Notes: generated by a model not told the origin, from the sequence alone. A stretch of DNA of 64,000 nucleotides from Ruegeria aquimaris (GCF_025751555.1 NZ_JAOWLB010000001.1:186001-250000), one strand, 5' to 3'; positions 16,710 to 25,953 are shown, numbered from the stretch's first letter. Translations and numbers: made by a program.

Positions 16710-18062
16710 TTAGCGCTCAAGGACGCGCAGCCAGATACCATCCGCGGCCCGCACGGTCAGATGCGCCACCGGAACCGGCTCGCGCCCCGCGATCCGCTCG
16801 AACCGGAACCGGCTGAGCAGCATCGACAGGATCAACGGCCCCTCGACCATGGCAAACCCCGCCCCGGTGCAGACACGCGGCCCGGCCGAAAACGGCATAT
16901 AGGCAGTGCGCTGGCAGGTCTTGCCATTCTCGGTCTGCCAGCGGGTGGGGTCGAAGTCGTCGGGCCGCTCCCACAGGCGCTCATGCCGGTGCAGGTGCCA
17001 GGGGCTGAGCACGATCTGCGCGCCCTTGGGCACATCGCGGTCACGAAAGTGCTCAGCGCAAGTCGTCTCGCGCACCATCATCGGCACCGGCGGATACAGG
17101 CGCAGCGCCTCCCGGAACACATCGCGGCTGAGGCGCAGTTTCGACATCACGCTGAAATCCGGCGCGCCGTCCAGTACCCGCGCCTCCTCCGCCAGTTTCT
17201 CCTGCCAGTCAGGGTAAAGCGCCATCAGGTACAGCGTCCAGGCAAGCGCCGAGGCGCTGGTTTCATGCCCGGCCAGGAAAAAGATCGCCACCTGATCGAC
17301 CATCTCGTCCGTGTCGAACCGGTCGCCGGTCTGCGGATCGGTTGTGGTCATGATCTTGGTGGCCAGATCGTCGGGCGCGGTACCGGCGTGGATCTCCTCC
17401 ATCCGGGTATCGGTCAACTGCCGGATCAGCCCCCGGATCACCGCCGCGTTCCGTCGGGTCTCTCGCGAATGGAACCGGGGCACCCAGCGCGGTACCGGCA
17501 CAAAGGCCGCAAGGTTCAGCAGCGGCTGCGCCCGCTGATAGGCCCGAAACCGGGTGAACACCTGCGCCGCCACCTCATGTTCGATCGGGATCGAGAACAG
17601 GGTGCGGAAAATCACATCCGCCGCCGCGTGGCTGGTGACCTCTTCGATCTCGGTCTCCTGTCCGGCTTGTTCCGCCAGCCGGTTCACCGCCGCCTCGGAC
17701 GCCGCCCACATAGCGGGAAAGGTATCGCGCAGGCGCCCGCCCTCAAATGCCGGGTCGATGATGCGCCGCTGGCGTTTCCAGGTCGCGCCATTGGTCAGAA
17801 AGACCGAATTGCCCAACAGCGGCCGCAACCCTTCGCTGATGCGGTTGGATTTGGGAAAATCGTCAGGCCGCCCCTTCAGCACCGTGTCCACCAGATCGGG
17901 CTGGTTCACCAGATACGAGCGAAAGAAGGGAGTGCGGAACTCGGCCATCCAGGCGCGGTAAAGCCGCGCGGGCTGCGCCGACAACAGGTCCTGGCGGAAC
18001 AGTTTCAGGTACCGCCAGAGCGACACCTTGTCCGGACGCGCGGGGGGTTTGGGCGGGATCAT
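16710..18062 (-). CDS. Cytochrome P450
   Basis: A 450-residue soluble P450. Heme-thiolate Cys398 lies in FSAGPRVCTG. The I-helix oxygen-binding motif AGHET is at 264-268. The ExxR pair is E318/R321 in EALRLYPPV, and the PERF-like region is around RPDDFDPTRW. No membrane anchor. It starts 4 bp inside the end of the upstream membrane hydrolase-like gene, so they are co-transcribed. No ferredoxin or reductase gene is adjacent, so electrons must come from elsewhere. Substrate unknown; the sequence style is that of fatty-acid-type bacterial P450s. Confidence 0.93.
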   Translation of the reverse strand: MIPPKPPARPDKVSLWRYLKLFRQDLLSAQPARLYRAWMAEFRTPFFRSYLVNQPDLVDTVLKGRPDDFPKSNRISEGLRPLLGNSVFLTNGATWKRQRRIIDPAFEGGRLRDTFPAMWAASEAAVNRLAEQAGQETEIEEVTSHAAADVIFRTLFSIPIEHEVAAQVFTRFRAYQRAQPLLNLAAFVPVPRWVPRFHSRETRRNAAVIRGLIRQLTDTRMEEIHAGTAPDDLATKIMTTTDPQTGDRFDTDEMVDQVAIFFLAGHETSASALAWTLYLMALYPDWQEKLAEEARVLDGAPDFSVMSKLRLSRDVFREALRLYPPVPMMVRETTCAEHFRDRDVPKGAQIVLSPWHLHRHERLWERPDDFDPTRWQTENGKTCQRTAYMPFSAGPRVCTGAGFAMVEGPLILSMLLSRFRFERIAGREPVPVAHLTVRAADGIWLRVLER

Positions 18063-19291
18063 GCGGCGCCCATATCGGTATACTTGCTCACCGCCCGGTC
18101 GATCAGCGATTTCGACGGCGCCCGGTTGCGATAGCGCGTGGCCAAAGTCTCCGGCCCGGCGGTGATGCGGAAATAGTCGTAATCCCCAACCCGGTCAAAG
18201 GCGCAGAGATACTGAAAATGCAGCCGGAAAAAGCGCCAGCGCAGCTCGGACCAACGGGCCGGGCTGAGCGTCTGAGTAAAGGCCGCCGACAGCACCAGCG
18301 GCCAGCGCTTGCCCGTTACCGGGGCAACGCCGCTGACCGCAACCGGATCACACAGCGCGAATGCACAACCATCGCCCGGGGCCGAGACATCGACCCAGGC
18401 CAGCTCGTCGCGGGTGCAGAGAAAGTGCAGATCGGCGCGCAGCCGCTGCGCCTCGGGCAGGAACGACACCATCGGCACCACCTGCCCCAGGGTCAGAAAC
18501 CCCAGCGCCGGACCGTCCGCGGGCACCCTTCCCGCGCGGATCAGATCGGCCAGCACCGACACGCCCACATGCGCGCCCGAGGAATGACCCACCACCAGCA
18601 CCTCGTCCACATCGCTGGCCAGCGCCCCGGCGATCCGCTCGGCGAAATCACCGATCCGCGCCTCCAGTTCGGGCGGGTTGGCACCGCGCCAGCGCGCCGA
18701 ATAGGCATAGTCATGCATCAGGTAATAGGCAAAGAAGGTGCCGTCCTTGGATCGAAACCAGCGCAGCAGGTAGACCCCCGCGCCCGCGCCAGCTGCCATA
18801 CCGGCCAGTGCGGCAAACGGCCATCCGGTCACCCCGCCCAGCCGCCAACCCAGCCAGACCAGCAGCAGCGCCGCCAGTAGCTGCGCCAAGAGCATCCCGA
18901 CCGGGTAAAGCGCGGCAATCACCGGCCCCTTCCGCAGCCGCATCAACCGCCACAGCACGCCCGAGGCGATATAGGTCCAAGCGGTGCGGGCCAGCTGCGC
19001 ATAGGTGGCCGGGATCGAGTTCGACATGCTGCCCCGCACGATATCGGACCAGACCAGCACCTCCACATCCGCCTCAACCGCCCCACCCTCCTGTTCGGAG
19101 CTGACATGCCAGCCATAAGGACCCTTGGTGGTCTTGGGCTTCAGCGTCACGGAATAACCCGAGATCCGCGCCTGCTCGGCGCTTTCCTTGCGATAGAGCT
19201 CGCGATAACGGCGGGGATGAATCGGATCGTAGCCGGGGATATAGAACACCCGGCGTCGGCGCACCTGACCTGCGGATGGAACACTGCTCAT
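18059..19291 (-). CDS. Membrane protein with serine-hydrolase-like GHSSG motif
   Basis: 410 residues. The N-terminal VFYIPGYDPIHPRRYRELYRKE and the nucleophile-elbow motif GHSSG (Ser237) indicate an alpha/beta-hydrolase-like protein. Two hydrophobic segments (about 126-148 and 157-178) lie between the first strand and the elbow, so the catalytic part would be split by a membrane hairpin. Its role is not known. The 4-bp overlap with the P450 gene suggests a shared pathway, for instance on a lipid substrate, but this is inference. Confidence 0.7.
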   Translation of the reverse strand: MSSVPSAGQVRRRRVFYIPGYDPIHPRRYRELYRKESAEQARISGYSVTLKPKTTKGPYGWHVSSEQEGGAVEADVEVLVWSDIVRGSMSNSIPATYAQLARTAWTYIASGVLWRLMRLRKGPVIAALYPVGMLLAQLLAALLLVWLGWRLGGVTGWPFAALAGMAAGAGAGVYLLRWFRSKDGTFFAYYLMHDYAYSARWRGANPPELEARIGDFAERIAGALASDVDEVLVVGHSSGAHVGVSVLADLIRAGRVPADGPALGFLTLGQVVPMVSFLPEAQRLRADLHFLCTRDELAWVDVSAPGDGCAFALCDPVAVSGVAPVTGKRWPLVLSAAFTQTLSPARWSELRWRFFRLHFQYLCAFDRVGDYDYFRITAGPETLATRYRNRAPSKSLIDRAVSKYTDMGAA

Positions 19292-19360
19292 GGCTCGACC
19301 TCTTTGGTCCGAGCCTAGCCGATCACTGGGGCAAGATTAAGCCCACGCGGTGACAATCCT

Positions 19361-19440
19361 GCTGCTTCTTTCTGGTTGCAAGTACTCTCGGGGGGCGGCG
19401 GGCCAACGGCCCGACGGCGGGGGGCAGACAGCCCCCCGGC
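19361..19440 (-). repeat. Intergenic palindromic element, copy 1 (after ccdA)
   Basis: On the minus strand, starting 6 nt after the ccdA stop codon: two GC hairpins (GGGGGGC-N5-GCCCCCC at 19419-19437 and CGGGCC-AAC-GGCCCG at 19399-19413), then CCCCCCGAGAGTACTTGCAA and an AGAAAGAAGCAG tail. The block GAGTAYTTxxA followed by an A/G-rich tail returns at 38514-38580 after ccmE. Similar elements recur after genes in roseobacter genomes, to my recollection. It may act as a terminator or an mRNA 3'-end stabiliser. Confidence 0.6.
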
Positions 19441-19445
19441 CCCGC

Positions 19446-20198
19446 TCAGCCCAGCACCGCCAACGCCGGAAAGGTCTCCAGTAGCCACCAGCTGAACTGG
19501 GTGAAGAGGCCCGTGACCAGCATGATGCCGACAAACAGCAACAGCCCGCCCATCACCTTTTCGATCAGCCCCATATGCGGCTTGATCCGGTTCATCACCG
19601 CCATTGAGCGGCTGAGGAACATGGCCGCCAGCAAGAATGGCACCCCCAGCCCCGCCGCATAAACACCCAGCAACAGCGTGCCGCGCGCCACCGAGGCCTC
19701 GGACGCCGCCAGCGACAGGATCGCGCCCAGCTGCGGCCCGATACAGGGGGTCCAGCCAAAGGCAAAGGCAAGACCCAGCACATAGGCCCCAAACACCGAA
19801 CCACCGGCATCGCCGGTCTGCATCCGCGCTTCGCGATCCAGCAACGGAATGCGAAAGACACTCAGGAAGTGCAGGCCAAAGACGATGACCACCACGCCCG
19901 AGACCTTTGCGAACAGTTCCTGATTGGACAGCACAAAGGCACCAAAGGCCGAAGCCGTGAACCCCAAGAGCAGAAAGACGGTCGACAGGCCCAACACAAA
20001 GAACAGCGCCGCCAGCGTCGCCTTGCGCCGGGCGGCAGCCTGATCCTGAATCTCGCCCAGGCTTACCCCGCTCATATAGGCCAGATAGGGCGGCACGATG
20101 GGCAGCACACAGGGGCTGAGAAAGCTGACGATCCCGCCAAGGAGCGCCACGAACATGGCGGGCAATAGCCCCGCATCGATGATCTCTATTCCAAACAT
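19446..20198 (-). CDS. ccdA: Cytochrome c biogenesis protein CcdA
   Basis: A membrane thiol-disulfide transporter that passes electrons from cytoplasmic thioredoxin to the periplasm for heme-site reduction of apocytochrome c. It has 250 residues with six hydrophobic helices. The paired cysteines are in SFLSPCVLPIVPPYL (helix 1) and GWTPCIGPQLG (helix 4). The ATG at 20198 gives the usual N-terminus MFGIEIIDAG; an upstream ATG at 20249 with a GAGG site would add 17 residues. Divergent from the TusA-like gene. Confidence 0.92.
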   Translation of the reverse strand: MFGIEIIDAGLLPAMFVALLGGIVSFLSPCVLPIVPPYLAYMSGVSLGEIQDQAAARRKATLAALFFVLGLSTVFLLLGFTASAFGAFVLSNQELFAKVSGVVVIVFGLHFLSVFRIPLLDREARMQTGDAGGSVFGAYVLGLAFAFGWTPCIGPQLGAILSLAASEASVARGTLLLGVYAAGLGVPFLLAAMFLSRSMAVMNRIKPHMGLIEKVMGGLLLFVGIMLVTGLFTQFSWWLLETFPALAVLG

Positions 20199-20323
20199 GA
20201 TCTGCACATAAGGTATCGCGCGCGCCACGTCACGGGGCCATGCGGTCACATCCTCGTGGCCAATATGTTTCAGCTTAACACCCGGCGCTGGACAGGCGCG
20301 CGGGCCGGGCGTATCTGCTAAGC

Positions 20324-20557
20324 ATGACCGAAGAAATCGAGACCCTCGACGCGCTCGGGTTGCTCTGCCCCCTGCCCGTGCTCAAGGCCCGCAAGCGGCT
20401 GAAATCCATGGCGCCGGGCGCGGTGCTGCGGCTGTTGGCCGACGACCCGGCTGCGGTGATCGACGTGCCGCATTTCTGCACCGAAGCGGGTCATGTGCTG
20501 ATCGCACAGGACGAGTCTTCCGGTCACCAAGTATATCTGATCCGCCGGGCGGAATGA
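20324..20557 (+). CDS. TusA-family sulfurtransferase
   Basis: 77 residues with the TusA motif LCPLPVLKARKRL, whose cysteine carries persulfide sulfur between donors and acceptors (tRNA thiolation, molybdenum cofactor or sulfur oxidation). Single-domain form. It neighbours ccdA (divergent) and rne (convergent), which does not define the pathway. Confidence 0.88.
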   Translation: MTEEIETLDALGLLCPLPVLKARKRLKSMAPGAVLRLLADDPAAVIDVPHFCTEAGHVLIAQDESSGHQVYLIRRAE

Positions 20558-20558
20558 A

Positions 20559-20584
20559 AAAGGCGGGCCCGAGAGCCCGCCTTT
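20559..20584. terminator. Bidirectional terminator between tusA-like gene and rne
   Basis: AAAGGCGGGC - CCGAGA - GCCCGCCTTT, perfect 10-bp stem, A-rich on the left and T-rich on the right, so it can end both convergent transcripts. Confidence 0.85.
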
Positions 20585-20590
20585 GCAGTC

Positions 20591-23422
20591 TTATTGGCCC
20601 AGAGACCACCACCCACGCCGTTTGGGTTTCGGCGGGCTCTCGGGTTCAGCTTCAGCTTCGGCCGCAACCAGCTCCGGCTCAGCCTGTTCCTCTTTCGCGA
20701 TGACCGGTTCGGCAGATGCCGCCGGAGCGTCTCCGGTAGGCTGTGATACATCTTCCGCCAGAACTTCGGCAGGAGCCGCAACGGGTTCCGGCGCGGAGGT
20801 TGCCTCGACAGTTTCGGTCCCGGACGCGGTCGGTTCCAACGCGGCCTCGACAACCGGCGGTTCATCGGCCTCGGTCTCGCCCGCTGGGGTTTCGACCACG
20901 GCATTCTGTTCGACCGACGCCGGTTCCACGGGGGCCTCAACCGCCGCGTCTGCATCATCGGCTCCCGCCGGGGTCTCTGCCTTCTTGCTGCTGCGTGGTT
21001 TGCGCGGCTTGGCGGGTTTCTTCGCAGGCTTGGGCGCGGCCTCCTCTTCGACCTCGGTATTTGCCGCGATCGCGGCCTCCTCCGTCACTGCCTCGTCAAC
21101 CGCTGCTTCGGCCTTGGTCGATTTCTTGCGGCTGCGGGTACGTTTGCGCGGCGCCGTGGTCTTGCTTTCGACGGTGTCGTCTGTGCCCGATGTGGCATCC
21201 AACCCGGTCTCTGCTTCAGCCGCTTCGCCTTCGGCCTCAATCTCAGAGCTTGCACCTACGTCCTCGCTCTCGTCGTCACCGTTTTCTGTTTCGGAAGTGC
21301 TGTCTTCATTCCCGTTGCCACCGCTCTTGCGCCGACGCCGCCGACGCCGTTTGCGCTTGGGTTTGCCTTCGCTGTCCCCTTCGCCCGGTGTTTCGGTCCG
21401 CACTTCGTCGTTGTCGTCCTCGTCCTCGGCGGCCTCGTCCGCGTCGATCTGCTCCATCAGCCTGGTATCGACCGAAACGACCGGCGCCTGCACCTGTGGT
21501 ACCGCCCGGGTCGCGGTCTTGAACTTCTCAAGGCTGAAATCCGGACTGACCAGATGCGGATCGCCTTCGATGCGCACGGACATGCCATAGCGCGCCTCGA
21601 TCTGCGCAATATGCTCGCGCTTCTGGTTCATCAGGAAGTTGGCAATGCCAACGGGGCAACGCACCAGCACCTCGCGCGAGCGGCGGCGGGTGCCTTCCTC
21701 TTCGATCTGACGCAGAATGCTCAGCGCCATATTGTCGTCGGAACGGATCAGTCCGGTGCCGTGACACGAAGGGCACGGCTGCGTCGTGGCCTCGATCATG
21801 CCGGGGCGCAGACGCTGGCGGCTCATCTCCAAGAGACCAAAGCCCGATATCCGGCCCACCTGAATGCGGGCACGGTCGGATTTAAGCTTGTCCTTCAGGC
21901 GCTTTTCGACGGCGGCGTTGTTCTTGCGCTCGTCCATGTCGATGAAGTCGATCACGATCAGACCGGCCAGATCGCGCAGGCGCAATTGGCGGGCCACTTC
22001 GTCAGCAGCCTCCAGGTTGGTCTTGAGCGCGGTCTCCTCGATCGAACCCTCCTTGGTGGCCCGGCCAGAGTTGACGTCAATCGCCACCAGCGCCTCGGTC
22101 ACGCCGATCACGATATAGCCACCGGATTTCAACTGCACCGTCGGGTTGAACATCGAGTTCAGGTAGCTTTCCACCTGGAAGCGCGCGAACAGCGGCAACT
22201 GATCCTCGTACCGCTGCACGTTCTTGGCGTGGCTCGGCATGATCATCTTCATGAAGTCCTTGGCGATGCGGTAGCCGCCTTCGCCCTCGACCAGAACCTC
22301 GTCGATATCGCGGTTGTAAAGGTCGCGGATCGAACGCTTGATCAGGTCGCCCTCTTCATAGATCTTGGCGGGCGCAATGGATTTCAGCGTCAGTTCGCGG
22401 ATCTGTTCCCACATCCGCTGAAGGTATTCATAATCACGCTTGATCTCGGCCTTGGTGCGCTTGGCGCCCGCGGTCCGCACGATCAGGCCCGCGCCCTGGG
22501 GCACGTCCATCTCGGCGGCGATCTCTTTCAGTTTCTTGCGATCAACGGCATTGGTGATCTTGCGGCTGATCCCGCCGCCGCGCGCCGTGTTCGGCATCAG
22601 GACGCAATAGCGGCCTGCCAAAGACAGGTATGTCGTCAGCGCGGCACCCTTGTTTCCGCGCTCTTCCTTGACCACCTGTACCAGCATGACCTGGCGGACC
22701 TTGATCACTTCCTGAATCTTGTACTTGCGCGGGCGCGGTTTGCGCGGCGGGCGCAGGTCTTCGACATCATCCTCTTCCGCGATGGATTCGATGCTGTCAT
22801 CCTTTGAGGCGGCGTCCGACGGGGCCTGGCCCTCGTCGGCATCGTGATCGTCCTCGGTGTCTTCGACGTCGCGCGCATCGGCGCCAGCGTCTTCCGGTTC
22901 CTCGACCGGGGTTTCTGCCACACGCTCCATCGGCGACTCGCCCTCGGGCACGTCGATCTCGTCGGTGCCCTCGTCGCTCAGGTCGATGGTTTCCATGCCG
23001 CTGATTTCGGCCTCGGCCAGTTCCATGACCTCGACCGGGTCGTCGGATTTTACAGCAGCGGCCTTGCTGCGCGACCGGCTGCGGCTGCGCTTGGGCTTGT
23101 CCTCGTCCTCGTCGCGGGCGCGCTGCGCCTCGGCATAGGCGCGCTCCTCTTCCATCAGGGCCTGACGGTCGGCGACCGGAATCTGATAGTAGTCAGGATG
23201 GATTTCAGAGAAGGCCAGAAAGCCATGGCGATTTCCGCCATAGTCTACAAATGCGGCCTGAAGCGAGGGTTCGACCCGCGTTACTTTTGCCAGATAGATA
23301 TTGCCAGCTAGCTGACGTTTGTTTTCGGATTCAAAATCGAACTCTTCGACCTTGTTTCCATCAACCACCACAACCCGGGTCTCTTCCGAGTGGGTGGCAT
23401 CGATAAGCATCTTCTTTGCCAT
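20591..23422 (-). CDS. rne: Ribonuclease E
   Basis: Essential endonuclease for mRNA decay and rRNA/tRNA processing; 943 residues from the ATG at 23422 (AAGGA 5 nt upstream). The usual N-terminus MAKKMLIDATHSEETRVVVV leads into the S1 domain, which is split by an acidic, low-complexity insertion of about 170 residues (roughly 90-260) before resuming at YKIQEVIKVRQVMLVQVVKEERGNKG. The catalytic DNase I-like part (SGRATKEGSIEETALKTNLEAADE, IVIDFIDM) and zinc-link CPSCHGTG follow. The C-terminal about 270 residues are Ala/Glu/Pro-rich with Arg/Lys clusters, the scaffold for the degradosome. Confidence 0.97.
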   Translation of the reverse strand: MAKKMLIDATHSEETRVVVVDGNKVEEFDFESENKRQLAGNIYLAKVTRVEPSLQAAFVDYGGNRHGFLAFSEIHPDYYQIPVADRQALMEEERAYAEAQRARDEDEDKPKRSRSRSRSKAAAVKSDDPVEVMELAEAEISGMETIDLSDEGTDEIDVPEGESPMERVAETPVEEPEDAGADARDVEDTEDDHDADEGQAPSDAASKDDSIESIAEEDDVEDLRPPRKPRPRKYKIQEVIKVRQVMLVQVVKEERGNKGAALTTYLSLAGRYCVLMPNTARGGGISRKITNAVDRKKLKEIAAEMDVPQGAGLIVRTAGAKRTKAEIKRDYEYLQRMWEQIRELTLKSIAPAKIYEEGDLIKRSIRDLYNRDIDEVLVEGEGGYRIAKDFMKMIMPSHAKNVQRYEDQLPLFARFQVESYLNSMFNPTVQLKSGGYIVIGVTEALVAIDVNSGRATKEGSIEETALKTNLEAADEVARQLRLRDLAGLIVIDFIDMDERKNNAAVEKRLKDKLKSDRARIQVGRISGFGLLEMSRQRLRPGMIEATTQPCPSCHGTGLIRSDDNMALSILRQIEEEGTRRRSREVLVRCPVGIANFLMNQKREHIAQIEARYGMSVRIEGDPHLVSPDFSLEKFKTATRAVPQVQAPVVSVDTRLMEQIDADEAAEDEDDNDEVRTETPGEGDSEGKPKRKRRRRRRRKSGGNGNEDSTSETENGDDESEDVGASSEIEAEGEAAEAETGLDATSGTDDTVESKTTAPRKRTRSRKKSTKAEAAVDEAVTEEAAIAANTEVEEEAAPKPAKKPAKPRKPRSSKKAETPAGADDADAAVEAPVEPASVEQNAVVETPAGETEADEPPVVEAALEPTASGTETVEATSAPEPVAAPAEVLAEDVSQPTGDAPAASAEPVIAKEEQAEPELVAAEAEAEPESPPKPKRRGWWSLGQ

Positions 23423-23884
23423 GTGTCCTTGATGCACCCGGTCACAACTGAACGCCCGGGCGGCCTTGCGGTTGCCAAGCGAACAATGTCTGAGGGGTGT
23501 CTTGTCTGGGCGATAAGCGACCGCGCGCGGCAAGGTATTGCCGTGAGGCCCCCTGCTGGTCCATTGACTCTTCGCGCGCGCGTCATCGCGGTTCTTCTCC
23601 GACAGGCCGGAACATTCCAGACCCGCCCGTTAATTCCCGTCACCCGATTTCTGGGCGAAGGTATTTGCACGCCCCTTCACGGGGCCAATCGGTCTGCTTT
23701 GTCTCCGGGATCTGTGCCAACGGGGGCAGAGCAGCGAAACTCTCAGGGTGCGGGCGCGTGGTCTCAAAGCGCCCGGCCCGTCCGACCACATTAAAAGCAG
23801 AGCTGTGGAAAAGACAATGGGCAAAGTGCATCTTTGCATCGACGCCCGCTTGACCCGGGCAGACTCTCGGACAAGCATGGGGCG
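23423..23884. other. 462-bp gene-free stretch: rne 5' leader
   Basis: No plausible gene on either strand. On the minus strand it is the leader of rne and contains a 5-bp GC hairpin (GCCCC-N5-GGGGC, 23671-23685) and patches of alternating CG around 23575. A long leader is expected for rne, which is autoregulated through its 5' UTR in studied bacteria; I cannot identify the promoter with confidence. Confidence 0.5.
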
Positions 23885-24628
23885 ATGGACCGAAGATCGG
23901 TTATTGTTACCGGGGCCGCCGCGCTGGTCCTGCCGCGCCTGCCTCGCGCAATGGCGCCCGTCGAGATTGTTCTTGTCCACGGCGCCTGGGTTGGCGGTTG
24001 GTACTGGCAACCGGTAGAGGCACGCCTGAACGCGCGCGGGATCGCCACCCATGCCCCGGATCTACCGGCGACAGATGCTGCAATCGGCGTTGACGCTTTG
24101 GCGGATCGACTGGCGCGGGTCATCAAGGCTGCCGGCGGGCCGGTTGTTCTGGCGGCCCATAGCGCCGGGGTGCGCATCGCAACCGCAGCCTGGGACCGGA
24201 CGCGCGCCACTGTCCGTTCGGTCGTCATGATCGAGGGGCCGTTGCCGATTGCCTCGCCACCCAAGGTGATCCCGGCCGATACGCAAACGCTGGAGTACCT
24301 GGTCGTCAACGCCCCGGGTATCGTCGACGCCGGTCTGTGGCCCGCCCCGGCGGCGTTGCGCAACCGCTATGGCGACCGGATCCGGCCGCAAAGCCTGGCC
24401 AGTCTCACGGGGGCCGTCGTTTTGATCAACGGCGCCCTCCCGCCCGAACCGGCGCGCTACGCGGTATCAATGAGCGACAGCCCGCTGGCGGGACTGGCGC
24501 GCAACGCCCAGGGGATTGCTGGTTGGACCCATCTGACTCTGCCGGGCACCCATGATGTGGCGAACAGCGCCCCGGATGCTCTGACTGACCTCCTTGAAGC
24601 CGTCGCCGAAGGCGCTGGTCAGAGGTAG
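23885..24628 (+). CDS. Alpha/beta hydrolase, probably exported
   Basis: 247 residues from the ATG at 23885. The N-terminus MDRRSVIVTGAAALVLPRL has an Arg pair before a hydrophobic stretch, so it may be a Tat or Sec signal. The fold shows VLVHGAWVGGWYWQPVEARL (oxyanion region), the nucleophile elbow AAHSAG and a C-terminal His in PGTHDVANSAP. It resembles small esterases of the EstC/pyrethroid-hydrolase type. Substrate unknown. It overlaps the end of the convergent dctD-like gene by 10 bp. Confidence 0.75.
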   Translation: MDRRSVIVTGAAALVLPRLPRAMAPVEIVLVHGAWVGGWYWQPVEARLNARGIATHAPDLPATDAAIGVDALADRLARVIKAAGGPVVLAAHSAGVRIATAAWDRTRATVRSVVMIEGPLPIASPPKVIPADTQTLEYLVVNAPGIVDAGLWPAPAALRNRYGDRIRPQSLASLTGAVVLINGALPPEPARYAVSMSDSPLAGLARNAQGIAGWTHLTLPGTHDVANSAPDALTDLLEAVAEGAGQR

Positions 24629-25953
24629 TCTGACCGCTGCAAACCGTATTTCGCCATCTTTTCGTTCAGCGTCCGGCGCGGCAGGCACAATTCGTCCATC
24701 ACCGCCGCGATCGAGCCCTTGTGGCGGCGCATCGTATTGTCGATCAGCATGCGCTCGAAGGCCTCAACATACTCCTTGAGCGGCTTGCCCTCCGTCGTCA
24801 TCACCGGCTGCATGTCCTCGTGATCGGACATCAGAAGCGAGGCGATTGTCCCCGAGCCACGCCGCGCCTGCAACACAGCACGTTCCGCGATGTTGATCAG
24901 CTGGCGCACGTTACCCGGCCAGGGGGCCTGCAACAGCTGCGCGGCCTCCTGCGCGCTGACCTGCGGCGCGTCACAGCCGTATTCCTCGGCGAACTGCTCG
25001 CTGAGCCGGGTGAATAGCGTCAGGATATCCTCGCCCCGCTGGCGCAGCGGCGGCATCGTCAGGCGCAGCGCCGCAAGCCGGTAGAACAGATCCGGACGCA
25101 ACACATCCTCGCTGGTCTTTCCGGCCTCTTGCAGGTTCGAAATCGCGATGATCCGTGTCTCGGCGGGGGTCCCTTGCTCGTTCATCACCGACAAGAGCTT
25201 AGCCTGAAGCGTATCGCTCAAGGATTCCACGTCTTCCAGCACCAGCGTTCCACCGCGCGCTTCCTCGATCGCCGGCAATTGCGCGTCCTCCGGGTTCATC
25301 GGGCCGAACAGCCGCTTTGCCAATGCCTCTTCTTCGAGAGCAGCACAGGAAACCAGAACGAATTTCTTGCCCGCCCGGCTGCCCACGGCATGCAGCGCAT
25401 GGGCCACCAGCGTCTTGCCGGTCCCGGTCTCGCCGTCGATCAGCACATGGCCATCAGCCTGCCCCAGGTCCAGGATATCCTCGCGCAGACGCTCCATCAC
25501 GGGGCTGGTCCCGATCAGCTTCTTGATGATCTGGGACCCGTCGCTCAGCTCTCGCCGCAGTGCCCGGTTGTCCAGTGTCAGCCGACGGGCATTGCTGGCG
25601 CGCTTGGCCAGGTCCGACATCCGATCCGGATTGAACGGTTTTTCCAGAAAATCGAACGCGCCCACGCGCATCGCCTCGACCGCCATCGGAACATCGCCGT
25701 GACCGGTGATCATGATGACCGGCAGCGAGCTGTCGGCGCCCATCAGCTTGCGCAGGAACTGCATCCCGTCCATCCCGGGCATCTTGATGTCCGAGATCAC
25801 GATCCCCGGATAATCCGGACCAAGAATCTTCAGCGCCTCTTCGGCGCTGGCAAAGGTTTCGGTGTCGTATCCCGACAGGGCCAGCCACTGGCTGATCGAC
25901 TGGCGCATATCCTGCTCGTCATCGACAATCGCAATCTTCATGGCCTGTGCCAT
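24619..25953 (-). CDS. DctD-like response regulator lacking the GAFTGA loop
   Basis: 444 residues from the ATG at 25953 (GAGG 8 nt upstream). Domains: receiver (phospho-acceptor Asp55 in ISDIKMPGMDG), AAA+ domain with Walker A GETGTGKT (174-181), and a C-terminal Fis-type helix-turn-helix (GSIAAVMDELCLPRRTLNEKM). The sigma-54 contact loop GAFTGA is missing: after LFG the sequence is PMNPEDAQLPAIEEARGGT. The Walker B region reads LVLEDV rather than LFLDEI. It is therefore unlikely to activate sigma-54 promoters in the usual way. It follows the DctB-like kinase by 13 bp; no DctP/Q/M transporter is adjacent. Confidence 0.85.
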   Translation of the reverse strand: MAQAMKIAIVDDEQDMRQSISQWLALSGYDTETFASAEEALKILGPDYPGIVISDIKMPGMDGMQFLRKLMGADSSLPVIMITGHGDVPMAVEAMRVGAFDFLEKPFNPDRMSDLAKRASNARRLTLDNRALRRELSDGSQIIKKLIGTSPVMERLREDILDLGQADGHVLIDGETGTGKTLVAHALHAVGSRAGKKFVLVSCAALEEEALAKRLFGPMNPEDAQLPAIEEARGGTLVLEDVESLSDTLQAKLLSVMNEQGTPAETRIIAISNLQEAGKTSEDVLRPDLFYRLAALRLTMPPLRQRGEDILTLFTRLSEQFAEEYGCDAPQVSAQEAAQLLQAPWPGNVRQLINIAERAVLQARRGSGTIASLLMSDHEDMQPVMTTEGKPLKEYVEAFERMLIDNTMRRHKGSIAAVMDELCLPRRTLNEKMAKYGLQRSDYL

